From positions 250,001 through 314,000 of the forward strand of contig JABMCL010002495.1 of the NCBI GenBank assembly GCA_018857735.1: DNA of 64,000 nt, in the 5' to 3' direction. Position 1 is the stretch's first letter; each line of letters opens with the position of its first letter. Source of the DNA: Alviniconcha marisindica. Its lineage: Eukaryota; Mollusca; Gastropoda; Provannidae. Below the pieces are notes generated by a model. That model saw nothing but the letters and a program-made list of their open reading frames with translations, did not search any database and was not told the origin of the DNA. This document shows, in pieces, positions 1 to 14,200 of the stretch. Both the position numbers and the translations under genes were made by a program.

Positions 1-55
1 TCTTTTTGAAGAAAAAGGAGAGCCGAAACGAAATCGAGCCGCGGCCCTTCTCCTA

Positions 56-215
56 CGCCTTAAGCCCGTTCTTAACTGGGCGAATGTTTGTTCGCCGAAC
101 ATACTTCCGACACTTCGACGAACTATGATTCGTTTCTTAGTTGAACTTTTAGTTCGCCGAACATGGTTCGGACAGTCCAAACTTTACTTCGTTCTCAACT
201 GGCTGCTCTGTTTTT
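56..215 (+). repeat. partial copy of a foldback/MITE-like repeat
   Basis: The stretch begins with AGCCCGTTCTTAACTGGGCG and continues with repeated GTTCGCCGAACAT and TTCGACGAACTAT motifs. The same start and internal motifs occur in the terminal-inverted-repeat element at 38001-38671, so this is a related, incomplete copy. No matching right end was found. Bases 1-55 and 216-600 show no gene. Confidence 0.5.
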
Positions 216-519
216 TTTGAGACGTTTAGGTCTTCCGCTTCTGAAATGTTTAATATAACTTCATGCAAAGAAACTGAGGATTAAATAGAGGTCCGTGTAC
301 ATGCTGGCGACGTGAAGGCTTCTAGCATGACAATAATTTGTTGTGAATTTTCTAAAAGACCGGCATATTTACACATTTATATGCAACAGGGGTTAAAAGT
401 TAATTTTACAGTATTTTCATTTGTGTATGTTTACAGCAGACTCAAAGAAGGAAAGCTCTACGTCCAGTGAGGATGCTCACTTAACACAGAGCGACTCCAC
501 TGAAATGGCGGCAGGCAAG

Positions 520-520
<1 letters not shown>

Positions 521-602
<82 letters not shown>
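521..602. repeat. (CT)n microsatellite
   Basis: An uninterrupted CT tract of about 80 bp immediately upstream of the first recognisable LINE coding remnant. The open frames through it (SLSLSL / ERERER) come from the dinucleotide and are not genes. Confidence 0.95.
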
Positions 603-605
<3 letters not shown>

Positions 606-611
606 AAATTC

Positions 612-2871
612 TTGAGGATAGTGGAAAAGATCCCTGAAGGTTCTGGAGTACAATTAATTAAATCAGTTACTAGCAAAGGTTCAGTGCATAGTACGATTAC
701 TTCTGATGGATGGTTTTGTCACTTTTACGAAGTTTTTAATTTGGGCTATACTGATGTAGAAACTAGTGTTGATGACAGCATCACAAATGAGGTTGATGTA
801 ACACTACACGTTGTCTCCGATACAGTAGAGGTTGACATAACGCAGCTAGAGGTGCCTGGTGCCATTAGCGCCTTAAAGAATATTAAAGAATAAGTTTTAA
901 AAATAAGGCCCCAGGTCCGGATGGCCTTAGCGGTGAATTTTATAAATATGTAGCTCCTTGTCTTGTCGAGTTTCTCACACCGTACTTTAATTTTATAAAG
1001 CTTTTTGATACAGGAACATTCTCGTTGGGGTGGTCTGAAGCTGTAATTCAACCAGTGCATAAGAAAGGGGGCATCAGTTCTCCCGACAACTACATTGGTA
1101 TTTCTCCTTAATATCAATGGAAAAATGTACAGCTATATTTTAAATAAGCGTTTAACAATATGGCTTGAGGATGATAAATTAATAAATGCAACACAGGCTG
1201 GGTTCAGACAGGGTTACAGTACAATCGATCATGATTTTACTCTTTTGGCCTTAAAACAGAAGTAACTGCTAACTCATGACAAGCTCTATGTTGCCTTTAT
1301 AGACTTCCAAAAAGCCTTTGATTTCGGTGATAGGAATCGTCTCTGGGATGTGCTTCGAAAAAAATGGCGTGAAGAGAAGAATGTACAGAGCTATAAAAAG
1401 TATCTATAGTGTCGTAAAAGCAAGGGTTCGCGTCGGTGGCGACATCACAGAACCGTTTATAGTTATGTCCTCGAGGATTGAAACAGGGGGAAATATGCAG
1501 CCCGATTTTGTTTTCGCTTTTTATTAATGAGCTTGCAAATGAGATCACACAAAGGTAAACATGGTATATCCCTATCCCCTGATCTGATTCAGATGTTGAT
1601 TATGCTTTTTGCAGATGACGTGATCCTTTTGTCATTTACCATAACTGGCCTTCCGCATCAACTTAACATTTTGAATGACACTGGAAATAACCTTGGTCTT
1701 GTTGTAAATCTTAGCAAGTCGAACGTTGTTGTCTTTAGAATGGTGGACATCTCGCTTTAAGAGAGAAGTGGTTCTACGATGGAGAAAGACTAGCAGTTGT
1801 TAATCAGTATAAATACTTGGGCGTGATATTTTCAACGGGACAAACGTTTTCCTGCTGCCTCGAAGATATGGCCAGCAGAGCTAAAAAGGGGGTCATAGGT
1901 ATTCTGAAGCTTTTGTGGACTCTAGCCGAGCAGTCACCTATTATTATTCTTTAGACTTATTTATTTTCAGATTCAGCCCATGCTAATCTAGTGCTGACAT
2001 TTGGGGTATTATGGCTGACCACTGCACAATTAAAAGGGTGCATTTATTTGCAATTAAGTAATTTCTTAATGTTAGTACAAGAACACATGCACTGGTTGAG
2101 GGACAAACGAGGAGATACCCTCTTTATGTAATACCTTATGTAAAATGCATTAGATAACCCTCTTTATGTAATACCTTATGTAAAATGCATTAGATATTGG
2201 TTAAACCTTGTGAGAATGCCAGAGAACCGCCTTCCTATAAATTAAGTCACATAAAATGCTTTACGCTTTGCATTCTAAGAATAACTGGGTGTGCTTTACA
2301 TTGTACTGATACAGGTTTGGATTTGTTAGGTAAAACGAAGGTGTGTGTGTGATGTTGGTAACTTTATATGTGAATTTAGACAGAGGTTGATTAGTTTCTT
2401 CAAGAATGGCAAAGTGGCATGGTTTCAAGGGATCGCCTTGCTTTTTACTACTCGTTCAAACAAAGTCATTCCCTAGCCGATTATAGGTGTATCATAAAGA
2501 AAACTGTTCTCAGAATGAACTTCATTAGATTTAGACTAGGAGTATCTCCTCTTAAGGCCCACCGTCTGCGATATACAGACAGATCACAAGGAAATCATGC
2601 ATGCCCATTTTGTAAAGACACTGACGAAACAGAAATTAATTACCTCTCTGTATGTCCCAAATATAAAACGCTCAGGCAAACCTACTTGCTTAAAGTTCGC
2701 CCTGATATAACCACAATGGTTGACTGGGCGTACAACACCAAGTTACTTACTTACTTGCTTGAAAAATTCTATCTCCGTCCATCTGCGTTTAAAATGGCAG
2801 TTTTACTAGCGGATACAAGGCAGACCTTACCACTTGCTACCTTTATCACTAGTCTAAGGCATTCAGATTGA
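612..2871 (+). mobile_element. decayed non-LTR retrotransposon (reverse-transcriptase remnant)
   Basis: Several broken frames on the + strand read as successive parts of one reverse transcriptase. About 905-1095 gives KAPGPDGLSGEFYKY and VIQPVHKKGG, the fingers region. About 1120-1320 gives QAGFRQGYST and VAFIDFQKAFD, carrying the first catalytic Asp. About 1580-1650 gives the FADDVILLS box with the Asp-Asp pair. About 1790-1920 gives VVNQYKYLGVIF and ASRAKKGV. About 2419-2870 gives the C-terminal part with LRLGVSPLKAHRLRY-like residues and a Cys-rich CPFC...C knuckle. Stops and frameshifts separate these blocks, so the element is dead. A 40-bp tandem duplication lies inside it near 2117-2196. 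The clade was not assigned. Confidence 0.85.
2117..2196 (+). repeat. 40-bp tandem duplication inside the LINE
   Basis: The segment beginning ACCCTCTTTATGTAATACC is present twice in succession with a 40-bp period. The copies are nearly identical, so the duplication is probably later than the decay of the element. Confidence 0.8.
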
Positions 2872-4377
<1,506 letters not shown>

Positions 4378-4452
4378 CTCATATAGAATCACATGCGAGC
4401 ACAGTGAGTCTGCTCGAGAGCAGAGATTAGCGCTATATAAGAACGATCAACA
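4378..4452 (+). repeat. SINE-A tail fragment
   Basis: The string AGAATCACATGCGA...GCAGTGAGTCTGCT...GCGCTATATAA is the 3' portion of the tRNA-derived SINE seen in fuller form at 25484-25950. Only the tail is present. Confidence 0.7.
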
Positions 4453-4649
4453 ACATTGATGGCGCCCCATCTGGTAATTAAGTGCAGTGTTACATAATGT
4501 ATATAGTGCCTAAGGAGAAACATCAATAAACATCGCTAACCAACTTGAGTCCGGTTTACCTTGTGTTCCACAACACTACAGTAAGTGCCCAGAGCACTTA
4601 CAAAAACATAAGGATGTGCTCTCACACACACACGCTCTCTCTCTCTCTC

Positions 4650-5445
4650 TGTGTTCTCCAGTCATGTCTCTCTGATGTTGTTGAATGGACACATCTTAAC
4701 CATATGTCTCTTAACCCGTCAAGAACGAAGTACATGGTACTAACCACGCGTCAGAAGCGACAGCTACTTCACTCGCCATCTGCACACCTTTCTGTTGATA
4801 ACCAACAAATAACTGAGGTCAGTGATCACAAAATATTAGGTGTTACAATAGACAATAATCTGACCTGGGGCCCCCACATTCGTGACCTGTGCAAAACTAC
4901 GGCAAAAAAAGTCTACCAGTCAGCAAAAATAAAGCATTTTCTTAACTTTCATGCCCGAAAAACGTTTTTCCAAGCACACATTCAGTCAGGTATAGATTAT
5001 GCTTCAACTCTTTGGGACTCAGCAAGTGACTCTTTGCAAAAACCCTTGAAGTCACTACACAGGCGAGCAATCAAAATTGTTCTTCTAAAACCAACTAGCC
5101 TTACCGATAAAGACTACAAAGCGGCTCAAATTCTTCCGCTATCTTCCAGGTTAATGAGTAACAAAGCGCGTTTTGTGCACAAAATTGTATCGGGTAGGGC
5201 ACCGATTTATCTATCAACAAAATTATTGATTAATCAAAGTTCGAGGAATTCATCAAGGAAGCTAAATGTGCCAATACCAAGGATAGATTTATTCAAGTCC
5301 AGCCTGGTTTATTCTGGTCCTGCTCTCTGGAACTCATTGCCCAGCGAATTGAGGCTTCCAGTCAGTCCTTCAGTGTTTAAAAAGCGTCATACGCTTCATA
5401 TGTTATCTCTCTTAGGTGTTACGTGAAACCATAATCATATATATA
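4650..5445 (+). mobile_element. 5'-truncated LINE, reverse-transcriptase C-terminal half
   Basis: An uninterrupted frame of about 260 codons ends at 5426. It begins in the reverse-transcriptase palm/thumb region with WTHLNHMSLNPSRTKYMVL, then DHKILGVTIDNNLTW, then a long helical thumb, and ends with YSGPALWNSLP and a short tail (the WN.LP ending typical of CR1-like LINEs). A TA microsatellite tail follows at 5440. No stop is present, so the insertion is relatively young, but the catalytic FADD part and ORF1 are missing. It was probably a 5'-truncated insertion. The CR1-like assignment is from memory of the family ending. Confidence 0.85.
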
Positions 5446-5835
5446 TATATATCTCCGTGTGCTGCTCCAACCTGTGTTGTGCTGCTTCAGGCAGCCCATA
5501 CATTTTGTGTGTCTGTGCTCTATGTGCATGTAGTTTTCGATGACAAACATGTTCTTAATCTTATGTGCGTGCGCACGTGTATGTGTTTGAATGTCTTGGC
5601 AGTTTTAGCTTCTGAGGGCCGACATGTATGCGCGGTGTGTGTCTGGCGCTGCGAACACAAGTTTTCTTTTGTGAACGTTTATATGCACTATCATAATGTA
5701 AATGTTCAGGCATTCATTCGTTGCTGTGTTAGGAGTGGGAAACGGCCTACATTTAGACCATGGATCTACATATATGTAGGTGCATGTCTAGACTGTGGGA
5801 CAGAACTAACTATACGCATGCTCACAAGGACGGAA

Positions 5836-5874
5836 ATGGATCCTGCACCTCTAGAGGAAAGGAGTTGTGAGCAG
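5836..5874 (+). CDS. SLC35A4: SLC35A4 coding exon 1 (candidate)
   Basis: An ATG in a good context (GGAAATGG) opens MDPAPLEERSCEQ and ends CAG|GTTTGA in phase 0, the phase needed by the next exon. It was chosen because the next exon has no start codon of its own. Thirteen residues are too few to prove it; another upstream exon could be the true start. Confidence 0.4.
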
Positions 5875-6309
5875 GTTTGATCGTCACACATTAGTACCTT
5901 AAAGGAGTGCATGTGAAAATAATAGACCGGACATGTTCGCGTCTTTATGAAAAGTGTTAGTTTTTTGTTGTTTTTTTTGTGTTTTTTTAATTGGTGCTAA
6001 AGTACATATAGATCTGTCACACCTGGCCTTTACCAGGAAAATCTATCGCGCTGTGTGCAGAAAACCAAGATCCGCGCTTTGCTTTCTCTTCACACTGTAA
6101 ATATGCTAATTGCAGTTTAAGATTCACCCCTTAGTATACAGTCGTCAGCTGGCAGTGTTTACCAAGCCTGAGGACATGCCATATATGCGGGAGTGACATT
6201 CTACTCAACTTAAAATTGTCTGCCAACTTTGCAGTAGTGCATGGACTGTGTCATGTCATCAGCCTGCTCAGCTGCAGTATTGTTATTTAATCATCCCCCC
6301 TCCCCTCCC

Positions 6310-6340
<31 letters not shown>

Positions 6341-6738
6341 CCCCCCCCCCCCCCCCCCCCCCTCCCCAGCCGTGTGCAATTGCCTGCATAAACATATAAT
6401 GCTAAAAATTAAAAGCACATTAAAAATTCCAAGCACTGACAGCCATAGCATTGTTCACACACACAAATACTGCACACACTGATAGAAATGGGTAGCACTG
6501 CTCTTGCAGCTGCTGTGCCTGCCTTGCCCAAGGAGGGCAACCCTTCTTTTTTTCTTCTTTTTTAATGCTTCGGTAATGTGCGGTTTGCAGCAAATCCTGT
6601 TACCTGCTAATGCAGGGGAAGGGGGGAAAATGCTGAAGGATTTCAGATTTCACGCTTCCTTGGGTGTGTTTATGTGATCAAAGGTGTCTGTAAACAAGAT
6701 CTGTGGGTCTGGCATAGCTTTCAGGCTTGTCAATGAAG

Positions 6739-6781
<43 letters not shown>

Positions 6782-7538
6782 GATTTACTCTGTAAGGCCT
6801 TCCAGATCTAACTATAACGCCTCAACAATTTAATTATTTGCTTTTTTTGTTGCTGTTGTTGTTGCATTTTTTGTACACATCGACCTAAAACAAAAAAACA
6901 AAAAAACATGTCAATATTTTCTGATTCAAGCTTCATCCTGGTGCATAAATATTTTTATCAAGGGAAAGGGCAGAAAAACGGGGCATGGCGTGCTGACAGT
7001 GTCACTATATAGGCACACAATAGGGGAGTGCAACAACCCTTGTTGGAGATTGTGTTCATAAACAGAAAATCAAGGGTCACATTTAACGCACGTTTTATGC
7101 GTATTTTACTCGGCTCACACACATTTGACTCGGCACACACATTTTACTACTACACGTATACGCATACGCAAAACGCAAGCGCAAAAATCAAAGGGCTAAA
7201 GGATCCACGGAAAGGAATAAATCTAGAAAGGACTACAGTCACAGCAGTGCCAACGCCCTGCTGTGCTTGAACTGTCCTCCCTCCTCGCCCTAGTAGTTTT
7301 CAATACCTGCAAATACCCTCAGGACACAAAGAGGGCAAGCTGTCAAGCTGTTGTAGCCGATTCTCTCGCCCTCATACTTTTTTTTCTGTATAGTAGCCAC
7401 AGTCAGTATGTTGATTGTTCTGCCACTTTTAGAGGAGATCGGCAGGCACCCCAACATACAACAACAAAAACATGATCTAGTTTTATTGGGAACGGGAGAT
7501 CCTTGACACAATGGTGTCAAAAATGTTGGCCTCCACTG

Positions 7539-7623
<85 letters not shown>

Positions 7624-8351
7624 TCAGAATGTATGACTTTGTGGTAGACCTACCAGCAAAAGTAAAAACAACGGCTATCACCATATGCTTGAATTTGTTC
7701 CCTGCTATGTGAAAGGGGCTTCAGTTGACAGAACTGAATCAAAATCAGTAGATCTAGTTAGATCTAAACTGACGCTGTACAAACCCACTTGTGTCTGTCA
7801 CTGGATTGACCTTGTGTAGAGAACAGCAGCAGGTCAATAATTGGGGGGGGGGGGGGGGGGGGGCAGCCATGGCCAACATAGCTGATCCCAGGTGACTGCT
7901 TCAGACTGTTTTGAAATTTTAGTCCATGTTACCTTAACACTGTACTGTGATGTTTTGGTTTGTTTGTTCTTCTCTCAAGCCTGTCTTACCAATTCATGGA
8001 AAGGTCACCAAGGCATCAAAGTTACAACCAGTGTGTACCTACCTGGCACTGGCTTTCATGTAAGTTGTACAGTTTGAATTAATGGGCAAGTGAGTGAGAG
8101 AGAGAGAGTAATTATGTGCACAAAAGAAGACTGATTGAAAAGGGAATAGAGTACTACCTTATTGTAAGTTTGTTCAGTACATATTTTCATTGATTAGTAT
8201 TGTTGTTGTTTTTCTCTCTCTCTCAAACTTAAGTGTGTGTGTGTGTGTATCATGTATGTGTCCATGCATGCTTGTGTGTGTGTGTATCCATGTGTGTGTG
8301 TGTTTTACTTCTGCTGTTGCATTTAGATCTTCAGTAATACATGCACATGTG

Positions 8352-8397
<46 letters not shown>

Positions 8398-8421
8398 CAT
8401 GCACGCACGCACGCAATGCAT

Positions 8422-8489
<68 letters not shown>

Positions 8490-8989
8490 CTACTCATTTA
8501 AGTGCAGGTCCTTTTTGAAGAGGAAGTAGCCAAGAAAGATTTGTTACTGTTGTTATGGGTTTTGTTTGTCTGGTTGGTTGGTTGGTTTGTTGTTTTTGTG
8601 TGTCTGTGTGTGTTTTTGGGGGGGACATGCCAAATTGCTTTGGTGGGAGGGGTATGCTTGCAAAATTGCCACTTATGGGGGGTTAGTGAGGGCCTTGCCA
8701 AATTATTTTCTGGGCAATACCATTGCCTTTAGTTTATGCATATATATATTGTACACAGCCATGAGAACCAAGAAAACAAAACACCTCATTTTAGCTACAG
8801 TAAACAGAAACTATACAACTCCACCACATTTTGTTCGAAACTTTCAGTTATCTTGAAACCTGTCTCAATGAACTGAGACTCATGTCTCGTGGATACAACT
8901 CATTTTAGAGTGTGAATTTCTCTTCATCACTGGGGCGGGTCTGTATTTTCGTAGGATGTTCAGTTAGACTAAAGCCAACATTCACTTGG

Positions 8990-9049
<60 letters not shown>

Positions 9050-11183
9050 ATCAGCTTATTGTAATGTAGAACTTAAGTTAGGGGTGTTCATCCCTTGGGG
9101 TATATTGATTTAAAAAAAAAAAAATTGTAGTAGGGTGTGGTTGTTCACATTGCCATGGTAATATGTTGCCAGTTTGAACATTTTCATTTTTGTGTTTTGG
9201 CAGGGTGCTGGTGTATGGCTCTTATGGTGTGCTGGTGAACTTGAGTAAAGTCGATGGCAAGATTCCCTTCAGTTCTTCTGCCCTCAACCTGATCATCGAG
9301 TCCATCAAGGTTGGAGGGTGTGCATTAGGCGTGCACTCACACATTCATACACACATGCATGTGCATACACACACACACATACACATATACACACACACAC
9401 ACACATACACATCAAGTCCATCAAGGTTGGCTGATGTGCACACTTTCTCACAGGTGTATACATACTCGTGTACCCAAACACCCAAATACGCACACACACA
9501 CACACACACACATTGTACAGACTGATAGGGGTGAAGGACAGTTGCTTAACTGAAATATTTGGAGAAGAAAAAATGTTTTGCCTTTTAAGGGAGAGACATT
9601 AGCAGAGTGTCTGATGTTTTGGGGGAAATTGTTCCAGATATGGAGACTGAAATGTTAGAAAGTACAAAAACCATGGTTTTGTGGTTAAGCATTGGAGCTT
9701 GAGCATGCATATGTCTGATGAAGAATGCAGAGAATTTGAAAAAGTGTAAAAATTAATGTTCTGTAGTTCAGAAAGACAAGAGGGGGCAGAACCTGTGACT
9801 GCATTGTAACACAAACAAGCAGTTTTGTATTTGATTCGCTCTGTAATTTGGAGCCAGTGGAGTTGCTGTAGATGAGGTTGCAGTTTGGATGGCGTGGTGC
9901 TCTAAGAATAAGGTGTGCAGCAGTATTCTGGACCTTCTGCATCAGTTAAATAACAGGAGTGCCTGTGAAAAGAATTGAAATTTAGTCTAATCTGGACATA
10001 ATGCAAAAAATTACCAGCTGTTTTGTTGCATCTTCTGTGAGGTACCTGCAGATGGAGCAGCTGCATTTTAGTTGATAGAAGGCTGTAGGGCAGGTTTTGA
10101 TTATGTGTTGCTTCATTGTGCAGTTAGAGGCTAACTTCTGTGGGAAACCTGGGAACTTCCTTAAACAGGATCAGGGCTTTTCATGAACTGCCTGAGCTGT
10201 CAACATGAAAATTGTCCTCACTGTTGAACACTAATGTGATGATGACAAAAAAATGGTAATGTTAACCATTATGGTGGTGACAATGATGGCTGAAACAGTA
10301 AAAAGATTTGTATTCTTAATACCGTTGGCTTTTTCATTCCTGCCTGCAGTCTTGTTGTTGTTCACAATGTTGTTTTTACTACTGGGTTACATGTTCAGTT
10401 GATTACATGTGAATTTGTTCATGTGTGCACATGCGCATTTGCAGTGTATGTGTGACTGTGCCCCCCCGCATATTAATGCGCTCGGACACACACACATGCA
10501 CACATGCATGTGCACGCACAAACACACATGCACAAGCACGCACGCACACATGCATGCACGCATGCACACACGCACACATGCGCGCACACACACACATGCA
10601 CACACACACACACAGGATGCGCATTACAAATTATCACTCAGTTTTCATTTCAGGGTTTCTTTTGTATTGACTAACTACCACTTTACTGCTTCAGCTCCAG
10701 CACACACTTAACCGAATGTTTGCTTTGTTTTTCCCTCACAGTTTCTGGTGGCAGCATCACTCCTGACGCTCGAGACCTCCAAGGAGAGTGGCTGGAAATG
10801 GCCGAGTTTACGCGAAGCATTGCCATTTGCCGTGCCAGCTGTCTTGTACTGCATCAACAACAACCTGTCCATTCTTATGCAGGTGCACATGGACCCAGCC
10901 ACCTATCAGGTATGGACCAAGTGTCTGATAGTGATACGCATGTGTAGGATACACAAATTAACTCTAGAGCAATAATAATGATAATATTTGGGTCTTAGAG
11001 CGCCCTTTCTCAAAAATTAATGAGCTCTTGGCATGTCCATTTCATACTCAGAACAAAACAAACAAACAAAAAGGACATAAAAACACAATTATTAACATAC
11101 ACAAATTTGTCATTCAACATCCTCCCCACCCCCCCGCTCCACTATAGACGTACATGTGCACATACACACACATGCACACACAT

Positions 11184-11257
<74 letters not shown>

Positions 11258-14200
11258 ACACATTTATTTGGGGCAGGCTGGAGACAGTTATAGTCTATGT
11301 CTGCAACCATTGAGTTTGTTGTGACCATGGCCCAATCTATGATCTGTTCTACTGTTGAGTGTTCATATTTCACTTGGAGCAAGGGAGCAAGACAAGTTTA
11401 TGAGAAGAAGAAAAAGATATAAACAAATTTTATTTCTCATTAGTATGGTTATTTTCTAGGGATTCTTTTAAAGTGTCTGTGTATATATACAGAATTAATA
11501 TACCTTGATGTGCATGAATATGCTCACAAGATCACCTACACTGATCATTGAGAGTTTCCCAGCAAATTTACTGAAGTTCGCCCTCACAAAAGAAGAGCAT
11601 TTTAGGTCAAAGTATAGAACAAACAAGCAAGTAATTAATTGTTTAGGCGTTATATTTAGATCTAGAAGACCTTAAACAGAGTAAATTTGATGGGGGAAAA
11701 AGAGTGAGTGAGGGAGAGTCTGCTTGGTGCATCAGCTAAATGCAATTTTTGGCCCACAATGCTAAGCAGAGAGCAGAGGGGTTATCAAATCTGACACTGA
11801 TGGGGACCATTTTTAAGTTGTTGCCTAACGATGAGCATTTTGGTAGAGAGGTACACATTTTATTTATGCTTGTCCGTTAGAGATCCCATTTGAATCTTTT
11901 GCTGTCCTTATATACAACTTTATCGTCCCTGTTGGGAAATTTAGAGTTCAGGAGCTGTGTGAAAGTTGAGGTGGCCATCCTGGGCTTTCCGTCCTAACAA
12001 GCCTTACGGTTTCCGTGGACGTAAAGCAATATTAAACCATGCTCACGCACTGGTCTCACCTTGTCCCTGATATGTCAACCGACATCTGAGGACATTAAGC
12101 AACACCAGAAGGAATGTTGGGAAATTTATTTTGCGGCAGTAAACACAACAAAACATTTATTTATTTTTAATATATAAAAAATCATATGTTAAAGATTATT
12201 TAGGACATTGCAATATCCAAAATAGCACACGCATGCACATGCATGTACATGCACACACACGCATATTCCTTAAAAGTGTTGTTATACTCTACAATTACAG
12301 CCAATAAATATATTTTTTAATCACATTTCAGTATTTGGTTAACTCAGCTGTCTGAAGATGTATCTAACCACTCTCTTGTCAGTCACTTTGAAACTCTGTA
12401 AATTCTGAGAACCCCCTGACTATTGGGGCTGCACTATCTGATCATTATTACAGGTGAGTGGTGACTGGTGTGTTTGTTTCTTCTTGCAGGTACTGGGGAA
12501 CTTGAAGATTGTGTCCACAGCAGTTTTATATAGACTTGTCCTTAAAAGGTAAAATCTACACCTTTCCTGTTTGTCAAGTATGTACAACAAAATAATAATG
12601 TACGTTTATCCTTCATGTACACTTATCATGCATTCATCAACACCCTGCATGATTGGAGCATGCAGATTACTTGGCTTAGTTTAATGTATAGAGGTATACA
12701 ATATTTTTATCTGGTCGCAAATATCCAGAAAGTGCATTTTGAAAACTACGTAGACAGACCAGAGGCTGATGATTAGAAATAATCCAGAAACAACTTTATT
12801 ATTCAGTTATATCAGCATCAGTTTTCCTTCAAACTTGAAATTGCCCAAGTGTGTTTGGCTTCATGCCTTTAGGTGGGAGAAAGGTCCATAGAACTGTCTG
12901 GTACAATCCTGCATTCAAGGTCGTCCTTGTCATTTTGAATTTTGTTTTTAGCAAGGTATTCACTGTATAAATGTGAGGGCGGGAATAGCTCAGTGGATAG
13001 ATCATCCGACTGAAAAGCCAGGTGCAATCCTGACGCAGATTCAAGTCCTCAGTGCGGCAAGGGATTTTTCTCCCAAAGTCTACTTCCAGTGCAGACTCTC
13101 AGACAGTGTCTTGCAGCCCTCAAGTACAATCGCATGCATCAACATCTTTGTGCACACGTTAAAAGTCACAAACACTGGCAGCCATACCATTATTTTGACA
13201 CATGAAAATACTACACACACTGATAGGAATGGGTAATGCTGCTCTGTGACTGCTGTGCCTTACCCGGGTAAGGCGACCCAAATTTCCTGCAAAGGACAAA
13301 GCAGTACTATATAATTAAAAAAGGAGTAACATGAGGCAGCCATGTCCATTAGCTGACTGATCAGCAAGCCAGGGTTCAGCTTCCTCAAACACTTCTTAGA
13401 TGATAATTACTGCACTCACATCAGCTACTTCAACAACATGATGGTCAGGTTGGAAGCCAGGGTTCAGCTTCCTCAAACACTTCTTAGATGATAACTGCGC
13501 TCACATCAGCTACTTCAACAACATGATAATCAGGTTGGAAGCCAGGGTTCAGCTTCTTCAAACATTTCTTAGATGATTACTGCACTCGCATCAACTACTT
13601 CAACAACACGATGGTCAGGTTGGAAGCCAGGGTTCATCTTCCTCAAACACTTCTTAGATGATAATTACTGCACTCACATCAGCTACTTCAACAACACGAT
13701 GGTCAGGTTGGAAGCCAGGGTTCAGCTTCCTCAAACACTTCTTAGATGGTAACTGCACTCACATCAACTACTTCAACAACACGATGGTCAGGTTGGAAGC
13801 CAGGGTTCAGCTTCCTCAAACACTTCTTAGATGATAATTACTGCACTCACATCAGCTACTTCAACAACACGATGGTCAGGTTGGAAGCCAGGGTTCAGCT
13901 TCCTCAAACACTTCTTAGATGATAATTACTGCACTCACATCAGCTACTTCAACAACACGATGGTCAGGTTGGAAGCCAGGGTTCAGCTTCCTCAAACACT
14001 TCTTAGATGATAATTACTGCACTCACATCAGCTACTTCAACACGATGGTCAGGTTGGAAGCCAGGGTTCAGCTTCCTCAAACACTCCTTAGATGGTAACT
14101 GCACTCACATCAGCTACCTCAACAACACGATGGTCAGGTTGGAAGCTTGTGGGACCATGGTTGTGGGGAGGCAGCACTTAACACTCTGTGTGGAACTTTC

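Noticed and set aside
458..676. Arg/Glu and Ser/Leu repeat frames at CT tracts (also near 7500, 27100-27580, 30500-30850, 58770-59060)
   Set aside because: Dinucleotide repeats keep frames open by composition; no conserved sequence or splice context.
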